Below are positions 1 to 9,830 of a stretch of DNA of 22,980 nt, in pieces. Position numbers and translations under genes: made by a program. The notes below the pieces were generated by a model. The model was not told the DNA's origin and did not search any database. It saw only the letters and a list, made by a program, of their open reading frames with translations. Origin of the DNA: Chara braunii (taxonomy: Eukaryota > Streptophyta > Charophyceae > Charales > Characeae); NCBI GenBank assembly GCA_003427395.1, contig BFEA01000085.1, forward strand, positions 1,331,448 to 1,354,427, written 5' to 3'. Position 1 is the stretch's first letter. Every line of letters begins with the position of its first letter.

Positions 1-52
<52 letters not shown>
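1..52. repeat. (TC)n microsatellite
   Basis: An uninterrupted TC dinucleotide tract of about 26 units opens the window, so its true left end is not seen. It runs into pyrimidine-rich unique sequence. No function can be read from it. A transposon-internal or LTR-proximal position is possible because the window's right end also carries a pyrimidine microsatellite, but the two tracts (TC versus TTC) are not the same. Confidence 0.95.
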
Positions 53-57
<5 letters not shown>

Positions 58-2914
58 AACCTAGACCTTAACTGTCCTCTCACCCCCTCCTCTCCATGAC
101 ATGTGACTAACCTCAACCTTCACTTGTTACATTGCTAGGGAACGAACGGAAAGAACTTGGTCCTGACTTGGTGGAAAGCGAGGGCAAGGGGAGGGCAGCC
201 GGTCCCTTGTGCCACCAAGAAGGAAGGGCACCAGACTGTTGTGAGGATCTGAGAAAGCGGAAAGGAGTGCTGTTTTTGTAACGAGGTCAGTTTGACTCAA
301 CCATCCTCCCCGACTACATGACTAAGATAAAGGCATGGTTTGCTTGAGGAAAGGGAAAAACAACCAAAGGATCATCGAAGGGCAAATGAAACTTAGGATT
401 GTGGGAAGGGGCGGTGTGTTGACCCAATGGGGATTGCATTTGGTCCATGCTTCGTGTGGTGTTGTGCAGGTGAGTAGCTTGGGATGGGTGTTGAGCGGGA
501 CTGGATCCACCGAAAAACTGGATTAGGGAAGGACTTAGACCTCGCATAAAACTATGAATGCAGGATGGGTTTGACGGTCGGACACTTGGATGGATGGTAG
601 ATGCCTGGATGTGGCTTGTGTGATGATTGAATGCAATGACTCTCTTGAATGCAACGCAAGCCCGGAAGGACTAAGGGCAGTCTTGGATAGGTGCATGCAA
701 TGCTAGTGGGTCGGGCAAAAAAAATATAGCGGTTAGGGGTCCGGGCGATGTCACCCCACCCCGAGGATGCCGTAGGGGCTGTCTTGAGCTACTAGACTTA
801 GCGAAAAAGTGCGTGGCCCAATGAATGACGCTTGGCCTACGCACGGTAAGAAGACGAATCCTCAACGAACTCCCTGGACTGCCTGCGTTTGGAAGGAGCA
901 ATTGCCTGGTCAGACCTAATCGAATCAAGAAAACGCCACGAGTGACCAAATAGCTACCATCTTGACGCGAGAGCGGAGCTACATCCCCCAATGCAAAGCC
1001 CTCTCGGAAGTGGCCCATCCCCATCCATCTCATAGCACAAGGTGGGGGTGCCCCTGGGACGAACGACCCGTGCCCTGAGCGTGAGCGTGGGCGGGTCGAG
1101 CCAAATGGGACCCGCAGTGGGGTCGACCAAGGCTCGAAAGTCCTTTAGGGTACGGCCCCTACAAAAAATGGTGGAGGTGTCGGGTATGGGTTAAACTGAC
1201 CCTGACGATCTCGAGGGGGGGGGCCGACGCACGACCGTATACATAACTGAAGATAAAGAATATGTACTTGTGTATGCTCTATCCCTTTGAGTGAAGCAAA
1301 TTTGAGGGCGGCTGGGCGCATGGCAAGGCCAGTCCTGGAGGTACAACATGCATGCTGCAAACACAATCAGCCATCTCCTTTGGAGGTGACTCTTGTCCTC
1401 CTTTTCTCGGACTGATGTTCGTCAGACCGGGGAAGCCTTGGGCAAGCCGCATGTCGACCCTTCCTCTTCGTGTGAAAGAAGGGCTCCGGTTACCTGGTAG
1501 GCGGTTCTGATTCCGGGCCAGTCCGGGTTCCAATGAAAATCCCGCGGCGGAGCGATCCGAGTGACACGGGTGCTTTCTCCTCTTCTTCGGAGTTCGGCGG
1601 GCTCCATGCACCGCACTTAAATGTTTGAAAGAACCTCATATGAACACAAAAGGTAATCGAGAAGGAACAATCCTGCCCTTTGAACGGACACATGAAGTGA
1701 AGATAAAGGGAATGAAGGGAGTTGCTAGACTCCAAGGGAAAACTAGCTCACCTTTGAAGATGCTCACGAAAAGGAGTCAGGCACTATATATGGAAGTTAG
1801 GGGCGAGCGACACACACTGTCCTGAGAGAAAATTTGTGAGTTTTGGGTAGGAAGCGCTGGGTGCACCACGGGAAAGGCACTTGTTTTATGTGTGTTCCAT
1901 TTGGGACTTGTGAATGCATGACAGAGATTCGAGCGTCCTGCCATTTGGAAGGAAAGGAGGGGTCTGCACCGGCCGGTGCGAGTTGCCAAACGTCACTCTC
2001 TTTTGCAGGCTGCCGTTTGTTCGTATGCGGGGGTCAGGCCACCGAGCTGTCTAACGGGAGTCTGTCACACCGGGTGCTTAGTAGTATCCTCGTCCGCGCG
2101 GTGACGGGCTTCGGCTCGATTGATCTGTCGGGCGGGGTGTGAAACGGTTCTTTAGGCGGGGCCTAGCCTGTGGACTGGCGGAGGGAGTACCGCTGCATGC
2201 GAGCAAAGACGGAGCCTCGGAAACGATTATTAACTTCTCGTAGTTTGGGTTGGGAAAGGCTGCTCCTTGTCGAACCGATGAAAGTGAATGCCTGGACGGC
2301 TGACTCCAATGGCTCTACCGAGATGTGCGGGGTGATTCCCGAGATTAACGGTGGGTATACGAGCGGCAAGTCGGGATGGGGTATTCTGGGCAAGAAGGTG
2401 AGGACGACCCCCCACTGGAATCTGGGTACCTCGCTCGCGATGGTTGAGCTGTGCTTGAGGTAAGGGATAAAACTCTGCCAATGGTAACAGTGGAGAAACC
2501 ACTTTTGGAAAAAGGCCAGTGAGGAGATGACCGGCCTGTGTGCGATGATTATTTGAGTTTTTTTTTTTCCTGTGCCTCCCTCTGTAAAGTTTGCCTGATG
2601 GATGTTGGGATGGGAGCTGAGCTTCTAGTCTGTTCTTACCCCCTGTCTGAGTCTGCACGAGTGAGAGAACATGAGGATAAGGCTGGATAGGGGTCGGAAG
2701 GAAAAGGGACCATGAGAAAGCAATGTCGGCTAAGGATGATCGATTTGAGGGGTGACGGGGCAACAACGTTAGGGAAAAGGGTAGGGAATACTAGGGAGAC
2801 CCGGATGAGGGGTATGAAAACCATTCTCGTCAAAAGAAAAGGGGAGGCAATCTGATCATGGGGGGGCCATGTGGTGCTCTATTGTGAAAACAGGACAGGC
2901 GCCGAAAAAACAAG
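53..2914. other. Intergenic or transposon-internal stretch without a supportable gene
   Basis: About 2.9 kb without a reading frame I would defend. The open frames here are short, lie on both strands and show no recognisable motif. The sequence is G-rich on the + strand, with a run of Ts near 2558 and a G run near 2861. If the modules that follow belong to a giant retroelement, this would be its 5' leader, but I found no convincing primer-binding site or LTR end, so that is only a possibility. Confidence 0.6.
1785..1791 (+). promoter_or_regulatory. TATA-box-like sequence, weak
   Basis: TATATAT lies in a locally G-rich setting, followed by a purine-rich stretch and then CACACACTGTCC. It is the best TATA-like match in the first 2.9 kb and points towards the + strand module array, which starts 1.1 kb downstream. 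There is no transcript evidence and such short matches arise by chance. Confidence 0.2.
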
Positions 2915-3719
2915 ATGGCGCGGTGGTTTTCATCTCTTGTCTATTCTAGTGGGTCGGAAATGCCAATAGACGTAAGGGAAGGGGTATATGTTGTTCTCCC
3001 GGAGGAAGGAACGTGGACGGACCTGGAACCAGCCTATGAAACTGTAATGCTGGATGAAAAGGACGCGTTCCTCTGGATAGAGACAATTTGGACTAAGGTC
3101 AGCCTGACGAGGCTCTCACCAAGCCTAATGGACTTTAGAATTCCGGGGAACAGTGGAAGCCCGAGGGTGGGTCTATCTGTCCCGGGAGATGAAAAACGCA
3201 GTGATAATAGGACTAGTATTGGGTACGGCACCAGATCAGTTGTTTAAGCAAGCGGAATGAGAAGTGGTATGGGCGGCATGTCAGCGGGCGAAAATGGAGA
3301 TGGACAAAATGGAGGTGTGAGTGGAACTTGGGAACAGGGGAAATATGAGGCGGCCCCTTAGGACAATGAGGTGTGTGTTACCCCCATTTCTGGTGGACGC
3401 TGTCTTTGGGACCAGGGATAGGCTGGAACGAATATGTCGATCGATGACACGCTTGAGGCTATACCAGTGTGCTCGACAGGATTTCTTTAGATTGTCAGTG
3501 GAGGCAGGGCCGTTTGAAGGGAAGTGGGCGGAAAAGCTAGCTGAGGTATTAAACCTCCTCAGCACGGACGAAGTCTTTGTTCCTAGCCCGGTGCATTGAC
3601 AAATAATTTATCGGAATGTGGCGGCAGGTGAAACCTTCTTAGAAGGAATGAAAGAGTTGTTCTCGGATGGGGAGGAAGATTTCAGTGATGATGAGGAAGA
3701 GGGCGAGATAGAGGACTGA
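2915..3719 (+). pseudogene. Module copy 1: broken unrecognised gene with acidic tail
   Basis: I do not recognise the family. The start ATGGCGCGG (MAR) matches the starts of the other copies. Reading begins in one frame (to about 3115) and continues in another after a frameshift at roughly 3115-3150, where the text GWVYLSREM resumes homology with the other copies. The second part has in-frame TGA stops at 3258, 3318 and 3597 and carries PPFLVDAVFG and EAGPFEGKW. After the third stop the same frame continues through NVAAGETFLEGMKELFSDG into a strongly acidic tail of D and E, ending with TGA at 3717. The TGA at 3258 lies where copy 3 appears to have a tryptophan. A folded, probably non-enzymatic protein is all I can say; no signal peptide or membrane segment is evident. 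Direct evidence: shared motifs. Inference: one ancestral gene. Confidence 0.75.
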
Positions 3720-3786
3720 GACTTCTGAGAAAAAAGAGGGGGACTTATCCGGGAACGGGCTGTCGGCTATGTGCGGCAGTGGATGG

Positions 3787-4542
3787 ATGGCTCGGGAATT
3801 CCAGCTGGAGGATTGCACATTCGAAGGATGGGAACCAAGACGGATTAAGGGGGGGGTAGAGATGCCCTTAACAGCGGAATATGAGTGGAGGGGAGCGACG
3901 TGTGACTGGGTCGGGCTTGAGATCGTACCAGAACTGTCATACCTGTGGATAGAACGTGTTTGGAACCGCATTAAGGAGGAAGATGGATGGGAAGACATCA
4001 CAGAAGGGAAAGTGGAGTCGGTGGGGACAGTCGTCTTATCGGAGCAAGGGTGACATCTGTTTTGCACCGCGCTTGCGGCGGGACAAAACCCGGCGTGGCT
4101 TCTGGAAGGAGCGGAAACAAGGACTCGAAAAGCGGGTGAGAGGTTTGCCAATAAGGGATGAGATGAAGTCCACAGTAAGGTCATAATGGAGGGATGAAAA
4201 AAATTTAGACCGCCCTGCTCGCGAAAGAGGGTCTGGGTCCCCGAGTTCATAGTGGACTGGTTTGGGGGGTTTGACCACGTTGCGGAAGTGGCTGACACTA
4301 TGGGAATGGTACACATAGACTACATGTGGTTGTTCGAGGAGTTTTACAAAACGTCACTGAAGTACGGGCCTTTCCATGGCGATAGAGCCTAGGAAGTTCT
4401 CATCATTTTGAACATGGATAGATACGACCAAAATGAGGTAGCTCTAGAAATTAGGGACGCCATAATCCACCACGAGGTAGCGGCGACACCGTGCTACGTG
4501 GATGATGTGTTTAAGCTGTTCGAGGTACTGTGGTTTGACTAA
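3787..4542 (+). pseudogene. Module copy 2: one frame interrupted by four stops
   Basis: Unlike the other copies this one stays in a single frame for about 251 codons. It is broken only by stops: TGA at 4051, TGA at 4159, TGA at 4195 and TAG at 4390. Recognisable blocks are KGGVEMPLTAEYEW, DWVGLEIVPELSYLWIERVW, SVGTVVLSEQG, AAGQNPAWLLEGAE, VPEFIVDWFGGFDHVAE, KYGPFHGDR and YVDDVFKLFEVLW. An upstream ATG at 3769 is also in frame, but ATGGCTCGG at 3787 matches the MAR start of the other units. The stop at 4051 falls in SEQG-stop, where copy 3 reads SEDGW; copy 4 has a stop at the same site. The spacer to copy 1 is 67 bp. The function is unknown. Confidence 0.75.
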
Positions 4543-4665
4543 GAGCGGAAAAGGTTGCGGGGCCAGGCAAGTATGGGAGAATTGCTAAGACAAGGGGAGT
4601 GGAATGTCTGGCCATTGTAGGGATCGGTGCGGATTGTGAGCTAGAAGACCAAGGACGAGTACGCG

Positions 4666-5422
4666 ATGGCACGAAGGAGGACGTTTCTTGAAGATCGCCC
4701 CCTAGGCATTGAGCCACCAAGGGAAGTAGAGGGTGGGATAGAGGTTAGCCTGCCGACTGTGAGCGAGGGTTGGCACCCGGTGGCGGATTGGGTCGGGGTT
4801 GAACTCATGAAAAATATGGTTTACTTGGTAACGAGAGCCGAGTGGCGTGCAGATGAGCATGGGGAGTGGAACCCGGACCCGCGGGGGCATGTGCGCGCAG
4901 ACGGGCGATTGTATGTGTCCGAGGATGGGTGGCGCGAGTTCGGGGCCATGTTGGCATCAGGGGAAAATCCATTAAGTATGTTCGAAGGGGCATGGCAATT
5001 AGTATGGGAGGCGGGATTTGAGTTCGCAGATCCGGAGGCCGATGACGTAACGGCAGACCTTAGGGTAGCCATGGTCGGAAGTTTTGAATTGCCCAGTGAA
5101 AATATTCGGATGAGGCTGCCGCCTTTTCTGCTGGAAAGGCTAGGCGGCCGGGAACTTGTCAGACGGGCGGTGGCTGACCTCGCCAGCCTGACATATGAAG
5201 AAACGATGATATACCGAGAATACTATTGGGCCTTCCTTGAGATGGGGCCGTTCAGTGGAGAACAGGAGTACGAGGTGCTCCGAATCCTGCACGCCGTGTT
5301 TACCACTAGACCAAGGGCTCCGGTTGTGGGGCGTCGTCCGACGTGAAATAAGTCGGGGGATGACGTACGTAGACGACCTATATCGATTGTATGAGCCAAT
5401 GGAGGTAGGAACAGGCCGATAG
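4666..5422 (+). pseudogene. Module copy 3: the most intact copy, with one frameshift near the 3' end
   Basis: From ATGGCACGAAGG at 4666 this copy is open for 226 codons, the longest uninterrupted stretch of the family and the best query for a search. Order of parts: a basic N-terminus (MARRR), EGGIEVSLPT, WVGVELMKNMVYLV, GRLYVSEDGWREFGAML, a middle part rich in W, F and E, RLPPFLLERLGGRELVRRAV, and EMGPFSGEQEYEVLRILHAVF. At about 5310 the homologous text moves to another frame (GMTYVDDLYRLYE), which ends with TAG at 5420, so the apparent C-terminus at 5346 is a frameshift product. The YVDD string is not a reverse transcriptase motif: the surrounding sequence does not fit one, and the other copies read CYVDD and NYLAG there. 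I do not recognise the fold or function. Confidence 0.8.
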
Positions 5423-5566
5423 AAGAGCCAAGGAAGGAGAAGGAGATAGAATGGAAAGGCAGCGTCAATATAAGGACCAGGGAGTCGCTCAGGTAAGGAT
5501 CGAAGATCAAATGAAATAAGCAAACTCGCTTGCTGTTTAAACTGTGCAAGAGACCGCTAAATCAAA

Positions 5567-6351
5567 ATGGCGATGAGACGCGCCCGGATGTCGCGACGGC
5601 CCACGTACCCCCGACCCCCCACGGAAAGCGGAGACGAATGAGAGGTATCGCTCTCAACAAGCTACAAGGTCCGAGGGATCGATACCGAATGGAGAGCCAT
5701 AACCCTGGGAAGGGACCAAACGTTCATGATGGTGGAATGTTTGTGGGATGACATGAGGATTAATAGGGGACCCGGGGATGATCTATACACGGATCTTAGG
5801 GTGACGGGGACCATATACCTATCGGAGCTTGGATGACACATGCTAGGAACGGAGTTGGCACTTGGGCATGGCTGTTACCAATCTTCCAGAGGACTACTAG
5901 GATACTGAACCGGGTAGGCCAGGAAATGCGGGGAAGAAGGAACGTGGGATTGAGAACCCGGGTGGAGGTAGGAGGTTGGCGAGAATTTTGGGCCCCAATG
6001 ACAGGCTTGAGATGCCGAGTGCTTCGTTTCATGGTAGACCTGATATTCGACAGTCTCCCAAGGGCAAAGGATCTGGTAGATTCGACCCTGGTCTGGATCC
6101 ACCACTTCCGGCCACAAACAACGGGCATGTTCTATGATGTGTCGGTTAGACATGGGCCGTTTTGGGGGAATCAGGCCTGGGAATCGCTTGAACTCATCGA
6201 AATCTTGATATTCGGATTGCCCCGCTTGTCGTTTGAGGAATACGAGCCAATAATCGTCAGGGAAATAGAGATGGGAGAAAACTACCTTGCCGGGGTGGCT
6301 GACTTGTTCGAGGAACCGGACGAACAGGGCAGACCTGAGCGACTAGCGTGA
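5567..6351 (+). pseudogene. Module copy 4: broken unrecognised gene next to gag
   Basis: The start ATGGCGATGAGACGC (MAMRRAR) matches the family start. The first frame reads MSRRPTYPRPPTESGDE, meets TGA at 5638, and continues EVSLSTSYKVRG and TFMMVECLWDDM to GTIYLSELG, with TGA at 5834. That second stop is at the same homologous position as the 4051 stop of copy 2. A frameshift near 5860 leads into the second frame, open from 5833 to 6351, with TWAWLLPIF, LRFMVDLIFDSLPRAKDLVD, RHGPFWGNQAWESLELIE and a final LFEEPDEQGRPERLA. The 3' half is the most intact of the family beyond the GPFxG motif and shows where the protein naturally ends. The function is unknown. Confidence 0.75.
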
Positions 6352-6802
6352 GAAGAGGCACCAGGGAAGATGGGAAAAATGAAGGATGGGTATTCAGATG
6401 AGAAGGTAGTCATCAGCAAAGGGGGGACATTGGTTGGAGTTCCGCCCTACCTGGCGATGCGGCAGGAAGGAACTCGGAAGACCACCCACACCAGGAACGT
6501 CGGGGCAGTTAGGTGTCAGAAAGCCGAAAGGGCTATCCTCAAAGGGAAGGCCACTGGATTCGGACACCGCCCTAAGAGTAAGGGCAGGGCAACGACAAAA
6601 TGCCAGACCTCGGCAGCAAGTTCCCCGACGGAAGAAAACCTAAATGGTGTCCCGTGAAAGAGAAGTCAGGAGTGTCGTACCGACTTATGAGAGACGAAAA
6701 AAGGCATGGAAACAACCGGGTTTTGGGGCTGGAACTAGGGAAGCCATGAACAACCGGCCATTTTTCACAAAAAAAAATTCCATGTGCAGGCTAGGTAAAG
6801 AA
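6352..6802 (+). other. Spacer between module array and gag
   Basis: About 450 bp, purine-rich, coding only for short, very basic low-complexity frames (many K, R, G and T). I see no domain. One frame that is in phase with gag is open back to about 6434 apart from a TAA at 6641, so a gag N-terminal extension is conceivable. The ATGGCGTCG at 6803 looks like a better start because of its AAGAAATGGCG context. Confidence 0.5.
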
Positions 6803-8809
6803 ATGGCGTCGCAAGAACAGGACGACATCTAGCAGAGCAGAGGGAGTCAGGGTACGAATAGGGACGAGGAACAGAACGAGGGGTCGGATCAGGAATCAGC
6901 AAAGCCAGAAGGGACTAAAGAAGAAGGGAAGGGTCTCTCCACAGGGGAAAGTTCATAAAAAGTTGGGGGTAGCAAAAGGGGACCGCAGGAGAATATGGAA
7001 GGGAGGGACGACGAAAAGGGGAGTCCTCGGAACTCCGGAGGAACCACGCCCAAGAAAACGAAAGTCTCGGATGCACGCCGCAAATTGGCAGAAATAGAAA
7101 GGCGGACCGCAGAATACAAGGCAAGACTTATTGAACAAATGATGGCTGGGAATGAAGAGGATCCCCAGGGGGAGGGGTCGCGAGAGGGACGCAGGACCAT
7201 TTAGGGCGAAGCCAGGTACGGAGCAAAAGATAACAGCCATAAGGGAACACCCAGCAAGAAGGGGAAGGAAAAAGGGGAGTCCCCGGCTATAGAGGCAGAA
7301 AAGGCCATGACCCCGTCGGCTATCGATAGCGGCGCTAGTCATCTGCCCGCCACATCCAAAGCAACGAAGGGATGTGATGGACTCTGGAGTCTCCGAGAGA
7401 GGGTGTTAGACTGGTTTGATCCTGAGGGAACACCGAAAACCGAGGAAAAACACAAGGAAGGCAGGGAAGGAGAGAGGAATAGTGCGGTTGGTGAGGCGGG
7501 TAGCTCTGAAGGGGGNCTTAAAAGGATAGTAGCCACCCTCACCCAGACGCTGAATAAGAATCAGGGGTATCTCGCAGACGCAAAAAAGAAACTCACTTTC
7601 GATGGGGCAAACATCACGGAATTCCTGATAGATTACGAGAATCTGACAGCCTTACTGAAATGGACTGAGGAAGAAAAGATGGACCACCTAGGGCAGCACG
7701 TATCGTTGAGCTTAGGAAGGGACATTATGACTATCGTCTCCTCTAGTGGATCCTGGAAGGAAACCCGGAACGAGATGATGAGAAAGTACTTGAAGGCGGA
7801 GGAAATGGTGATAGAGGCTGAATTGGCGGCAGTCCAAAGGAAAAACTATGCTACTTACAATGACTTCCTGAGGGCGTTCACTCTAGTGGCACTGCGAATC
7901 CCTGGGGTAACGGATCGAATAATGAGCAAGTACTTCCTTAGGTAGTTCTCCGAGTTCGACAAAGATAAGATTCTGTCAGCTTACCAACAAAAGTTCGAGT
8001 ACACTAGGGATGTGGACTTCAGCACAGTAACGGACCTCGCAGAAAAGACTCTGGTGACCGATACGCTAACCCTGCTTAAGGAAGGGGAGGTTATAGACTT
8101 GACTGGGAAGACAGGGGATAAGGTCAAGAAGGGGATAGAGAGCTTGCACGAACGAGTGCACGGGGTTGACAACAAGATGGAAAGAATGAAAAATGCGCTA
8201 TTAGTAATGCAAGCGCAGATGTCCCGACCCGCCCTCCCGCCCCAAGAGGCCGTAGTTCCGAGAGTAGTGGCGAATCGGGGGTATGGCAGAAGGGACCCGT
8301 CCAATGAGCAATGCAGGTATTGCACAATGGTCGGACATTTCGTGTGGACTTGCCCAAGACTCAACCATGATATCATGAGACAGAGATGCAGCAGGTCCCT
8401 TAAGGGTGAGATTCTCGGGCCCCAGGGAGAGCGCGTAAATTGGAATTCGCCAGGAGGAATGTGGCGGGCCGTCATCGTCCTGAATAACTTGGATATAGCC
8501 GTCGTAGAAGCAGAGCCGATAACCGATATTGTCTGGGACCAACCGAGGGGACGTGGGCCACAGGCCAATTTCATCCTAGAGGACAATGGGCAGGATAGGG
8601 TAAACATCACCACCCGACGGACCGGTGTGGAAAAAAAGCTTATTCGAGACATGGTAATGGAAGAGGTTGCTGGGACTGACGCAGATCAGGAAGAGACCGA
8701 GACCGGGGAACATGAGAAGGTCTACGGGAAGGCAAGGGAAAAGGATAAACAAAGTTGCGGCGGCAAAGAAGAAGTTCAGGTATCAAATTCCGATCCTGAC
8801 TTCGCTTGA
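6803..8809 (+). pseudogene. gag: Gag polyprotein (capsid and CCHC zinc knuckle), interrupted
   Basis: Gag forms the virus-like particle and binds the element RNA. The frame starting ATGGCGTCGCAAGAACAGG can be followed to 8809. It begins with a charged, disordered N-terminus and a helical stretch (ARRKLAEIERRTAEYKARLI, about 7070-7130). A capsid-like region follows, with KLTFDGANITEFLIDYENL near 7590 and KWTEEEKMDHLGQHV near 7660. The zinc knuckle CRYCTMVGHFVWTC at 8312-8353 fits C-X2-C-X4-H-X4-C exactly. In-frame stops lie at 6830 (TAG), 6954 (TAA), 7202 (TAG) and 7943 (TAG); the last splits capsid from nucleocapsid. An N base at 7516 hides one residue. After about 8770 homology continues in the next frame, so TGA at 8807 is probably not the natural end. 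The identification rests on the knuckle and on position before the protease. Confidence 0.88.
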
Positions 8810-9809
8810 AATCGATGGCACCCTGAGTAAGCTGCTGGGTACTATGGTATCGGTATCCTTCCAGACCATTCTACAAGCCAGCCCGAGGCTGCTTAAAGGA
8901 CTCAGGCAGTTGGTAATGTGCAAGCGCGTAGAGGTAGAGGAGGCCCCGGAACCAGTGGAGCAGGAAACAGAAGAGCCCGAGACGCCGTAAGGGGTCTCCA
9001 ACCTCCAAAGAATTCCAAGGGATCTGGACGACTTGGAGAAAGTTTTTGCGGACATCCGCCTAAGCCTACCGGATCGAGAAGGTGGCGAAGTTATGAGGGC
9101 GCCACCCGGGACAAAGCTTAGCTTCCATCCATTATCTGTACGGAAACTTAAAGTCCAAACGGGAACTCACCACACTGACGCGTTAGTGGACGGCGGTGCA
9201 GAAATCACCCTCATACGACGAGATTTCGCAACAGTCACGGGGTGCACGGTAAACAAGGAAGTAGCAGGGAGTATCCGGGGAGCCGGTGGTGAAATTCCTT
9301 TCACAGGGTATGTCACCAAATGTGCAGTCAAGGCGAGAATCCGGGAATCCATCTGGTCCTTTCAGCGGATGACCGTGATGGAAGAAATGGACCATGATAT
9401 AATCCTCGGGAGGCCGTGGTGCGCCAATGTAGAAATGATAGGAATGCATCTGTATGACNGCACATACATGGTAGACATAGAAGACCCAGTGACCGGTCGC
9501 GGAGAACTCCTCCGACTTCCTGGGACCGGAGGGGACCCTCCAAAGGGCGAATTGGCAACCTGGTCACCGACATTCGAAGAGAGTGCGCGGAAGGGGGCAT
9601 TCGCACGAATGGAAGGTATGAGGGAGATAGTAGAAATCATGATTGAGGAGGCCTTTAGCAAAAAGAAGTGGATCAAAATGGGCCTGCCTCTGAAGAAAAG
9701 AAGGCAAGAGGACGAGGTCCTAGGGGTTATGGTCCCAGAAAAAGAGTCGGAAGTTGAACTTGGGGCCAACCTACCCAAGGCGAAGGAATGTCAGAAGGAA
9801 ATGTCATAA
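8667..9809 (+). pseudogene. Gag-pol linker and retroviral-type aspartic protease
   Basis: This frame takes over from gag at about 8770. It reads a linker (FRYQIPILTSLEIDGTLSKL, then RLLKGLRQLV), an acidic stretch, TAA at 8988, and then the protease. The active-site strand reads ALVDGGAEITLIRR with the catalytic Asp at 9189, and the downstream hydrophobic-Gly strand reads DHDIILGRPW near 9400-9420. Both hallmarks and their spacing fit retropepsins. The usual D-[ST]-G is D-G-G here, which removes the conserved hydroxyl next to the catalytic Asp; whether this is lineage-specific or decay is unclear. An N lies at 9459. The frame continues as a charged spacer to TAA at 9807, after which the same frame stays open (PDLLQLIKAIRYHKVGADP) to about 10020. 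Confidence 0.85.
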
Positions 9810-9830
9810 GTAGTCCTTGAAATCCCAGAC

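Larger units (their letters stand above)
2915..6351 (+). repeat. Tandem array of four diverged copies of one gene module
   Basis: Four units start at 2915, 3787, 4666 and 5567, so the start-to-start distances are 872, 879 and 901 bp. They encode the same roughly 250-residue protein. Homology is visible at protein level along the whole length: an ATGGC start; an N-terminal EVSL/EMPL strand; a segment ending YLS, VLS, YVS or YLS followed by E or R; a middle part such as AAGQNP against ASGENP; a segment PPFLVD, PEFIVD, PPFLLE, LRFMVD; then GPFEG, GPFHG, GPFSG, GPFWG; and near the end YVDD or a similar sequence before L(Y/F)E. Nucleotide similarity is low, so the duplications are old or fast evolving. 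All four copies are broken. They sit immediately upstream of gag, on the same strand. Confidence 0.85.

Noticed and set aside
1-52. (TC)n as the mate of the right-end (TTC)n in an LTR pair
   Set aside because: Different repeat unit and no similarity in the flanking 200 bp.
2230-2766. 178-codon - strand open frame
   Set aside because: No motif, unusual composition, no homologous pattern with anything else in the window; open by chance in a G-rich + strand.
3639-4316. 225-codon - strand open frame
   Set aside because: It lies antisense to module copies 1 and 2, which show real homology to two other copies; this frame is their shadow.
5360-5400. YVDD in module copy 3 (and CYVDD in copy 2) as a reverse transcriptase catalytic motif
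   Set aside because: The surrounding residues do not fit reverse transcriptase, copy 4 has NYLAG at that place, and the true YIDD of this window is at 10805.
3258-5836. UGA read as tryptophan throughout the modules
   Set aside because: Only some TGA sites face a Trp codon in copy 3; others face Ile, Ala, Ser or Glu, and frameshifts exist as well, so decay is the simpler explanation for most.
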